Shown here piece after piece: positions 1 through 4,995 of a stretch of DNA of 5,817 bases. A model generated the notes under the pieces. That model ran no database searches. It was not told the origin of the DNA and saw only the letters and a list, made by a program, of their open reading frames with translations. The DNA is from Phycisphaerales bacterium (GTDB taxonomy: Bacteria; Planctomycetota; Phycisphaerae; Phycisphaerales; SM1A02): contig VERO01000159.1 in assembly GCA_018882625.1 (NCBI GenBank), positions 1 to 5,817 of the forward strand. Reading direction: 5' to 3'. A program made the position numbers and the translations under genes. Each line of letters begins with the position of its first letter. Within the stretch, counting starts at the first letter, position 1.

Positions 1-836
1 CCGCATACCCGCTTGTGCCGGGGCATGAGGTCGTGGGCAGCGTCGTGGCCGCGGGCCGCCACGTCACGCACCTCGCGGTCGGCGACCGTGTGGGCATCGG
101 CTGGCAGCGCGGGGCATGCCTCCACTGCGATGCATGCTGGCGCGGCAACGAGAACCTGTGCCCGCAGATCCAGGCGACGTGTGCAGGCCACCACGGCGGG
201 TTCGCCGACCGCATCCGCCTGAGCGGGGAGTTCGCGTTCAAGGTTCCTGCGCGGCTCGATGCGGCAGCCGTGGCGCCGCTGATGTGCGGCGGCATCACGC
301 TGTACGGGTGCTTCCGTGCCGCGCAGCTCCATCCCGCGATGCGCGTGGGCGTCATCGGTCTTGGGGGCCTCGGCCACTTCGGCGTGCAGTTCGCGCGCGC
401 CTTCGGCTGCGAGGTGACCGTCTTCTCGCACTCGCCCGCCAAGCGCGACGATGCGATGGCGTTCGGTGCCCACCACTTCGTGGCCGGCGAGCCGCCCGCG
501 AACCTCAACGGCCGATTCGACTTCATCGTGAGCACGGCCTATGCCGACCTTCCCTGGATGCGGTACGTCGAGCTGCTGCGCGGCGACGGCACGCTCGCGT
601 TCGTGGGCGTGCCCGGAGCGCCGGTCGAGCTGGCGGTGTTCCCGCTCATCGTGGGACGGCGCCGGGTGATCGGCAGCCCGATCGGCGGCCGCTGGATGAT
701 CGCGGAGATGCTCGAGTTCGCGGAGCGCCACGGCGTCGTCGCGCGCACCGAGGCCTTCGCGTTCGCCGAGGCGAATGCTGCCCTCGATCACGTGCGTCAA
801 GGCAAGGCCCGCTACCGCGCCGTGCTCTGCCGCTAG
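1..836 (+). CDS. Zinc-dependent alcohol dehydrogenase, CAD/YahK-like, 5' partial
   Basis: This is a medium-chain dehydrogenase that should interconvert aldehydes and alcohols with NADP(H) in the cytoplasm; the substrate cannot be read from sequence. The frame is open to the left edge (AYPLVPGHEVVG), so the GTG at 15 is an internal valine. About 60-70 N-terminal residues are missing, including the first catalytic Cys. Counting from codon 15, I see the GHE zinc-site motif (3-5), the structural-zinc cysteines 35, 38, 41 and 49 (spacing 2-2-7), and the third catalytic-zinc ligand Cys91 in APLMCGG. The Rossmann loop GLGGLG is at 115-120. The following strand ends VFSHS with Lys143, lacking the acidic residue of NAD-specific enzymes, which favours NADP. 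The C-terminus (GKARYRAVL) matches the YahK-like end, and the gene stops with TAG. Family assignment is firm. No partner gene is visible downstream. Confidence 0.93.
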   Translation, partial: AYPLVPGHEVVGSVVAAGRHVTHLAVGDRVGIGWQRGACLHCDACWRGNENLCPQIQATCAGHHGGFADRIRLSGEFAFKVPARLDAAAVAPLMCGGITLYGCFRAAQLHPAMRVGVIGLGGLGHFGVQFARAFGCEVTVFSHSPAKRDDAMAFGAHHFVAGEPPANLNGRFDFIVSTAYADLPWMRYVELLRGDGTLAFVGVPGAPVELAVFPLIVGRRRVIGSPIGGRWMIAEMLEFAERHGVVARTEAFAFAEANAALDHVRQGKARYRAVLCR

Positions 837-866
837 CGCGGCGGCGCGGCAGGCCATATGCGCCTT

Positions 867-903
867 CCATGCAGATTCGACTTTCGATGACGAATTTGCA
901 TGG
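867..903 (+). repeat. 13-bp inverted repeat before the ATPase gene (possible operator)
   Basis: The arms are CCATGCAGATTCG (867-879) and CGAATTTGCATGG (891-903), separated by 11 nt. They match at 12 of 13 positions. The exception (G874 against T896) would be a G-U wobble in plus-strand RNA, so a read-through transcript could form a continuous stem. The right arm overlaps the TG of the extended -10 box. A smaller palindrome, GCAT-GGT-ATGC (898-908), overlaps the -10 itself. The position suggests a repressor site, possibly autoregulatory, but which protein binds is unknown. There is no T-run, so a terminator is unlikely. Confidence 0.6.
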
Positions 904-909
904 TATGCT
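881..909 (+). promoter_or_regulatory. Putative extended -10 promoter for the ATPase gene
   Basis: TGG-TATGCT at 901-909 fits an extended -10 (TGn plus a hexamer matching TATAAT at 4 of 6 positions). The -35 is weak: TTTCGA at 882-887 would give a 16-bp spacer, as is common with extended -10 promoters. The predicted transcript start is about 915-918, at or just before the ATG at 918. No Shine-Dalgarno sequence precedes that ATG, so the mRNA may be leaderless. This was read by eye and has no experimental support. Confidence 0.45.
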
Positions 910-917
910 GGTCCGGC

Positions 918-2102
918 ATGATTGGCCGTCCCGCCCATCTCGGCGCTGTTCGCCGGCTGCTCCGCTCGTTCCCGGCGGTCGCGCTCCTCGGCGCACGGCA
1001 GGTCGGCAAGACCACCTTGGCGAGGGAAGTCGCCACCGAGTTCGGTGGCCGTGCTCGCATATTCGACCTCGAGTCGGACCGCGACCTGCGCCTGCTCGCC
1101 GATCCGGAGCCCATACTCGCTGGCCTCCGTGGCCTCGTGGTGATCGACGAGGTGCAGCGCCTTCCCGGCATCTTCCCTCCCCTACGGCCGCTGCTCGACC
1201 GGACGCCGCTGCCGGCGCGCTTCCTGCTGCTCGGCAGCGCGTCGCCTGAGGTCTCCACCCGAGGCAGCGAGAGCCTGGCCGGCCGCATCGCCTTCCATGA
1301 CCTTGATGGACTCTCGCTCGAGGAGGTCGGGACACCTGCCTGGAGGCGGCTGTGGCTGCGCGGCGGATTTCCGAGGTCATTCACAGCTCGCACGGAGGTC
1401 GCCAGCCGGGCGTGGCGTGACGCGTTCCTCCGGACATACCTCGAGCGCGACGTGCTCGACGTGGGACTCCGGATGCCACCGGCAGAGCTGCGGCGCTTCT
1501 GGCTGATGCTCGCTCACTGGCACGGGCAGCGATGGAACGCATCGGAGTTCGCCCGCGCGTTCGGCACGTCGGAAGCAACCGTGCGACGGTGGCTCGAGAC
1601 GCTGGAGGGGTTCTTCGCGGTGCGCATCCTGCGGCCATGGGAGGCGTCGATCGCCAAGCGCCAGGTGAAGTCGCCGAAGATCTACATCCGCGACTGCGGC
1701 ATGCTGCACGCGGTGCTCGACGTCGGCACCCTTGAGCAGCTGCGCGAGCGCCCGCAGGTTGGAGCATCCTTCGAGGGTTTCGTTGTCGAGCACGCAATGC
1801 ACGCGCTCGGCGCGAGGGGCTCGGAGGGCTATCACTGGGCTACACCGCAGGGCGCCGAGCTGGATCTCCTCGTGGTGAGGGGGAATCGCCGCATCGGAAT
1901 CGAGGCCAAGTGCACAGAAGCGCCGCAGGTCACCAGGTCCATGGAGATCGCCATGAGGGATCTCGGGCTCGACCGCCTCTGGGTCATCCATCAGGGCAGA
2001 GATCGCTTCGAGATGCGCCCGGGGATTGAGGCCCTGCCAATCACCGAGCTGCCGTCACTCCACGGACAGCTCAATCCACGCCGTGGCGCGCGCCACTCAT
2101 GA
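918..2102 (+). CDS. AAA_14 / DUF4143 family ATP-binding protein
   Basis: This is a stand-alone P-loop ATPase of the AAA_14 plus DUF4143 family, whose cellular role is not settled. From the ATG at 918 (394 aa) it shows Walker A GARQVGKT (25-32), Walker B LVVIDE (73-78), and a sensor-like strand LLLGSAS (103-109). A winged-helix-like segment NASEFARAFGTSEATVRRW follows (207-225). DUF4143 then carries KIYIRDCGM and ends in a PD-(D/E)XK-like core, E314-L-D316 and E329-A-K331. Length is normal and no domain is broken. An in-frame ATG at 900 would add MVCWSG, but it lies inside the inverted repeat. The family's usual start (MI-R-H plus a short helix before the P-loop) fits 918. Two ATA Ile codons (1059, 1113) are unlike the other genes here, suggesting transfer. 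The nuclease-like core implies DNA binding or cleavage only by analogy. Confidence 0.93.
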   Translation: MIGRPAHLGAVRRLLRSFPAVALLGARQVGKTTLAREVATEFGGRARIFDLESDRDLRLLADPEPILAGLRGLVVIDEVQRLPGIFPPLRPLLDRTPLPARFLLLGSASPEVSTRGSESLAGRIAFHDLDGLSLEEVGTPAWRRLWLRGGFPRSFTARTEVASRAWRDAFLRTYLERDVLDVGLRMPPAELRRFWLMLAHWHGQRWNASEFARAFGTSEATVRRWLETLEGFFAVRILRPWEASIAKRQVKSPKIYIRDCGMLHAVLDVGTLEQLRERPQVGASFEGFVVEHAMHALGARGSEGYHWATPQGAELDLLVVRGNRRIGIEAKCTEAPQVTRSMEIAMRDLGLDRLWVIHQGRDRFEMRPGIEALPITELPSLHGQLNPRRGARHS

Positions 2103-2157
2103 GCGCGGCGCGATGCCGCACATCCTGACGAGGACTGCACGTTGAGAGGGCCGGATC

Positions 2158-3642
2158 TCACGTGCCCGGAGGCAGCTCGCGCACGTAGATGTTGGCGAAC
2201 TCGACGGCCGACCCGTGGCTCTGCAGCCCGATCGGCCCCTCCGCGGGCACGCCCGGCAGCGTGGCGGACTCGATCACCTGCGTGCCGTTGAGCCACACGT
2301 CGAGCACATCCCCCTTCATCCGGATCCTGAAGCGGTTCCACTCGCCCACCGGCGCGTCGGCGGCGACCTTCGGCGTGCATGCGGCGCGCACCTCCGGCGG
2401 CATGCCCGCATCAGTGCGGTAGCCCCACACCTCGCCGCTGCCGCAGGGCCACATCCACATGTTGACCTGGCTCTTGGTGCTGCCGCGCAGGTAGATGCCG
2501 CTGTCTCGCTCGCCGACCGTCGCCGTGCGCACGGAGCCATCCGGGTTGCGCGCCTCGGTGCCGTCGGCGCTGAAGTGCGGACGCTGCGCCTCTCCCTGGT
2601 GGTCGCCGACCCACCGCCAGTCGGCGATCATCTCGAAATCCCTGAAGGAGCGCTCGCTCCAGAGGTCCTTCCCCTTCCCGTCGAAGGCGAGGATCCAGTC
2701 GCGCACGGTCCAATGGCTGCCTCCCACGGTCCCCGCCGCGGAGCCAGCCGCTGGCGACGACGCCGGTGGCGCGCCTCCACCCCGCTCCACCCACCCGCCG
2801 AGAGTGCCGTCGAAGATGGCTCGGAATCCCTCGTCCTCCGCGGCACGCTGGTCGGCCGCGATCGGCGGCTCCGCGGGCGGCAGCTCCTGGATCCTGATGC
2901 GCCGGAACCGGACCGGCGTGCCTTCGCTCTCGAGGCAGATGTATCCCGCACGTGGCGTGATGCCGGTGCCTCCGGACACCTTGGCGCCGTTGACCTCAAG
3001 AGCGATCGTGCCGTCGCGGCACGTCACCCGGTAGTGGTTCCACTGGCCCGCGCCCCTCGTGCGCCGCTCGCTCGGGAGGCAGCGCTCCCAGCCCGTAGGG
3101 TGCGGACGCTCCGGCGTCATGCGCGCGCCATGGATCGAGAAGATGTCGCCGTGACCCGTGTAGAGCGTGCGTCCCTGGCCGTCCACGTAGTCGGGCGTGA
3201 GCATCACCTGCACCTCGACGGACCGGGTGAACGGCACGCCGCGCGCGCACAGCGGATCGCTCCAGACGAAGAGACCTGCGTTGCCGAGCTCGTGCTCGTG
3301 CATCCACTCCATCTCGAGGATGAAGTTCTCGTACGCCCTCTCCGTGCGCAGGACGCCCGTGGGCACGCCGGAGCACAGGATGTAGGGCTCGCCCTTCTCG
3401 TCCTTCTTGACGGTCCACGTCGCTGGCGAGCCGTTCACGTTGATCCAGCCCGAAAGGTCCGTGCCATTGAAGAGGCTGACGGCCGCCAGCCCGGCCGCTG
3501 GAGGTGCCACTGCCTCAGCCGAGCCGGACGGGACCCTCGACGGCAGTGCACCGCCCTGCGGTGCGGACCGCGACACAGCCGACGCCGCCACGGCGCAGCA
3601 CATCGCGATCGCACATGCACCAGTCACGCTGCAGCGCATCAT
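2158..3642 (-). CDS. Secreted protein with two DUF1080 (3-keto-disaccharide hydrolase) domains
   Basis: The protein (494 aa) begins with a Sec-type signal peptide: a short polar start with Arg3, a hydrophobic stretch at 8-22 and a likely AxA cleavage near 20-24. It should act outside the cytoplasmic membrane. There is no good lipobox. A Ser/Pro/Ala linker leads into two tandem concanavalin-like DUF1080 domains. The first spans about 56-256, from SLFNGTDLSGW through GQWNHYRV to RIRIQELPP. The second spans about 275-492, from AIFDGTLGGW through GEWNRFRI and GPIGLQSHG to IYVRELPP. The shared endings show an internal duplication. PF06439 members are glycan-related and some hydrolyse 3-keto-disaccharides; the substrate here is unknown. 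The start has two adjacent ATGs (3642, 3639) without a clear ribosome site, and an upstream in-frame stop excludes a longer ATG start. It lies 32 bp after the sigma gene, so cotranscription is possible. Confidence 0.9.
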   Translation of the reverse strand: MMRCSVTGACAIAMCCAVAASAVSRSAPQGGALPSRVPSGSAEAVAPPAAGLAAVSLFNGTDLSGWINVNGSPATWTVKKDEKGEPYILCSGVPTGVLRTERAYENFILEMEWMHEHELGNAGLFVWSDPLCARGVPFTRSVEVQVMLTPDYVDGQGRTLYTGHGDIFSIHGARMTPERPHPTGWERCLPSERRTRGAGQWNHYRVTCRDGTIALEVNGAKVSGGTGITPRAGYICLESEGTPVRFRRIRIQELPPAEPPIAADQRAAEDEGFRAIFDGTLGGWVERGGGAPPASSPAAGSAAGTVGGSHWTVRDWILAFDGKGKDLWSERSFRDFEMIADWRWVGDHQGEAQRPHFSADGTEARNPDGSVRTATVGERDSGIYLRGSTKSQVNMWMWPCGSGEVWGYRTDAGMPPEVRAACTPKVAADAPVGEWNRFRIRMKGDVLDVWLNGTQVIESATLPGVPAEGPIGLQSHGSAVEFANIYVRELPPGT

Positions 3643-3674
3643 GCGCGGCAGGCTACGTCATGCGGCGAGGACGC

Positions 3675-4727
3675 TCACAGCTCCTTGAGGCGGTGCTGGA
3701 TCTGCGCCTTGAGGCGGGCCAGGATGCTCGAGTGCATCTGGCTGACGCGGCTCTCGGACAGGTCCAGCGTCATCCCGATCTCCTTCATCGTGAGCTCCTC
3801 GTAGTAGTACAGGATCACGATGAGGCGCTCGGAGCGCGAGAGACCCTTGGTCAGCAGCGACTGCAGGTCGGTGCGCGAGAGCTTCTGGAAGGGATCGGTC
3901 TCCCGGCCGTCCTCGACGATGTCGATCTCGCGGCCTTCCTTGCCCGAATCCGTGGAGCCCCACTTCTTGTTGAGGCTGACGACACCAACCGGCCGCGAGT
4001 CGCGCTTGAGCTTCTCGAACTCCTCGCCAGGCACGTTGAGGCGCTTGGCCACCTCGTCGTCGCTGGCCTTGCGGCCCGTCTCCATCTCGATCGACTTGCG
4101 CACCTTCTCGATCTTCGCGGTGCGCGAGCGCACCAGGCGCGGCACCCAGTCCATGGCGCGGAGCTCGTCGAAGATCGCGCCGCGCACGCGCTGCGCGCAG
4201 TAGGTCTCGAACTTGACGCCTCGGCTGGGCTCGAAGGCGTCGATGGCGTCCATCAGGCCGAAGAGGCCCGCGGACATCAGGTCATCGGTCTCGACCTCCG
4301 ACGGCAGCCGCATCCGCATGCGCTCGGCCGTGAACTTCACGATGGAGTAGTAGTTCTCGATCAGCGCGTTGCGCACGCCTTCGCGCTCGGCCTGGTCGGC
4401 CGCAGGGCTCGAGCGCAGGTCGACGTAGCGCATCCAGAGACCTTCGGCCTCGCCGAGGTTCGACACCGGCGCGGGTGCGGCGGCTGGCTCCGGCCTCTCG
4501 GACGAGGTGGGCACGCGCGGTGTCGCACGCGGCCGCGACGCCACTCCCACACCGTCGGCGGGAGCCGATCCCGCACGCGCGCCGGCTGGCGCCGGCCGGG
4601 CGGACGCACGGCCACCGCCGGGGCGGGGCGCCACGGCACTTCCCGAAGCTCTGGACTTTGCGGAACCTGCGGAGGCGCCAGCCTTGGAGGCAGGCGCGCT
4701 CTCCGCGCGAGATCGAATCCTCGTCAT
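3675..4727 (-). CDS. fliA: RNA polymerase sigma factor, FliA/WhiG (sigma-28) family
   Basis: This alternative sigma factor directs RNA polymerase to a special promoter set, in most relatives the late flagellar and chemotaxis genes. The start at 4727 (350 aa) is fixed by AAGGAG seven nt upstream; the frame stays open to 4976 but without sigma homology there. Residues 1-92 are an Ala/Ser/Pro/Arg-rich low-complexity tail. Region 2 begins near LWMRYVDLR (97-105) and includes DDLMSAGLFGLMDAIDAF (148-165), KFETYCAQRVRGAIFDELR (172-190) and DWVPR (193-197), the classic FliA signature. Region 3 covers about 200-255. Region 4 covers about 285-345, with the helix-turn-helix ELTMKEIGMTLDLSESRVSQ (311-330). 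FliA is usually about 240 aa, so the excess is the N-terminal tail. No flagellar gene or FlgM anti-sigma is visible here, so a non-flagellar regulon is possible. The family call is firm; the symbol is less so. Confidence 0.92.
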   Translation of the reverse strand: MTRIRSRAESAPASKAGASAGSAKSRASGSAVAPRPGGGRASARPAPAGARAGSAPADGVGVASRPRATPRVPTSSERPEPAAAPAPVSNLGEAEGLWMRYVDLRSSPAADQAEREGVRNALIENYYSIVKFTAERMRMRLPSEVETDDLMSAGLFGLMDAIDAFEPSRGVKFETYCAQRVRGAIFDELRAMDWVPRLVRSRTAKIEKVRKSIEMETGRKASDDEVAKRLNVPGEEFEKLKRDSRPVGVVSLNKKWGSTDSGKEGREIDIVEDGRETDPFQKLSRTDLQSLLTKGLSRSERLIVILYYYEELTMKEIGMTLDLSESRVSQMHSSILARLKAQIQHRLKEL

Positions 4728-4734
4728 ACGGTCT

Positions 4735-4740
4735 CTCCTT
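4735..4740 (-). promoter_or_regulatory. Strong ribosome binding site that fixes the sigma start
   Basis: On the minus strand the sequence reads AAGGAGAGACCGT followed by ATG at 4727. AAGGAG is a near-consensus Shine-Dalgarno sequence with a 7-nt spacer. It is the reason for choosing 4727 over the longer open frame that reaches 4976. Confidence 0.8.
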
Positions 4741-4755
4741 GACCAAGTTGTCGCC

Positions 4756-4771
4756 CGAAGCACGCGCTTCG
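4756..4771 (-). repeat. Leader hairpin 1, proximal to the sigma start
   Basis: CGAAGC (4756-4761) and GCTTCG (4766-4771) form a perfect 6-bp stem around a 4-nt loop. It sits 28 nt upstream of the sigma start codon, beyond the Shine-Dalgarno sequence, in the predicted 5' untranslated region. It has no T-run after it, so it is not a typical intrinsic terminator. Confidence 0.5.
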
Positions 4772-4781
4772 CGGCGTTGCC

Positions 4782-4799
4782 CGCATGCCGAGGCATGCG
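4782..4799 (-). repeat. Leader hairpin or palindrome 2
   Basis: CGCATGCC (4782-4789) and GGCATGCG (4792-4799) are perfect 8-bp complements separated by GA. In DNA this is an 18-bp near-perfect palindrome that could bind a dimeric regulator. In RNA it could close as a 7-bp stem with a 4-nt loop. It lies between the other two inverted repeats, upstream of the sigma gene. Confidence 0.5.
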
Positions 4800-4804
4800 T
4801 GCGG

Positions 4805-4826
4805 CCTGCAGCATCCATGCCGCAGG
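4805..4826 (-). repeat. Leader hairpin 3, with G-U wobble on the transcribed RNA
   Basis: The arms CCTGC (4805-4809) and GCAGG (4822-4826) continue through an A/C mismatch into GCAT/ATGC around a CC centre. On the minus-strand transcript the mismatch becomes a G-U pair, giving a continuous stem of about nine pairs with loop UGGA. That strand asymmetry favours RNA structure in the sigma leader over a DNA operator. Confidence 0.45.
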
Positions 4827-4865
4827 GTTGTCCGCGATGCCATCCTTGGCCTCGAGGACTCCAGG

Positions 4866-4895
4866 ACTATACAGGATGGCTTCGCGTGCGCGCAA
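4866..4895 (-). promoter_or_regulatory. Putative sigma-70-type promoter for the sigma gene
   Basis: On the minus strand, TATAGT (4871-4866) matches TATAAT at 5 of 6 positions. An 18-bp spacer separates it from TTGCGC (4895-4890), which matches TTGACA only at TTG. Transcription would start near 4859 and give a leader of roughly 130 nt containing all three hairpins and the Shine-Dalgarno sequence. It is one of very few AT-rich hexamers in the gap, which adds some weight; the -35 is poor. Confidence 0.4.
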
Positions 4896-4995
4896 GGCAA
4901 GCGGGAGCGATGCGCGACTCGTCCGAGCGGCAGAACAATCATCTCGGGAAAACTCAAGTTCGGCGCGCCACTTCACCGCGACCGGAGCGCCACAG

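Noticed and set aside
15..17. GTG as the dehydrogenase start codon
   Set aside because: The upstream in-frame codons read AYPL, continuing the family motif YP-x-VPGHE, so the gene starts outside the window.
828..851. GC-rich inverted repeat (TGCCGC/GCGGCA) around the end of the dehydrogenase gene, considered as a terminator
   Set aside because: The stem is six pairs with a 12-nt loop and no following T-run. In DNA this GC-rich it is expected by chance.
116..1249. Plus-strand open frame overlapping the dehydrogenase and the start of the ATPase
   Set aside because: It is an Arg/Pro-rich out-of-frame translation crossing two well-supported genes.
2103..2157. Bidirectional terminator between the convergent ATPase and DUF1080 genes
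   Set aside because: Only a 5-bp stem (2105-2109 with 2115-2119) is present, without a T-run on either strand. I see no other structure in these 55 bp.
2215..3804. Long plus-strand open frame opposite the DUF1080 gene (529 codons)
   Set aside because: Its composition is His/Arg/Ala-rich with no recognisable domain, and the opposite strand has clear DUF1080 homology. It is an antisense artefact of high GC.
3504..4742. Long plus-strand open frame opposite the sigma factor gene
   Set aside because: It is antisense to an unmistakable sigma factor, has repetitive Leu/Ala/Arg composition and overlaps the DUF1080 start.
4728..4976. N-terminal extension of the sigma factor from the open frame starting at 4976
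   Set aside because: The strong Shine-Dalgarno sequence before 4727, the likely promoter at 4866-4895 and the lack of family similarity upstream favour the shorter protein.
4930..4995. Terminator after the lipid kinase stop, using GGCGCGCC and the TTTT on the minus strand
   Set aside because: The possible stem is short with a loop of over 20 nt, and the T-run is only four long and not adjacent to a stem.
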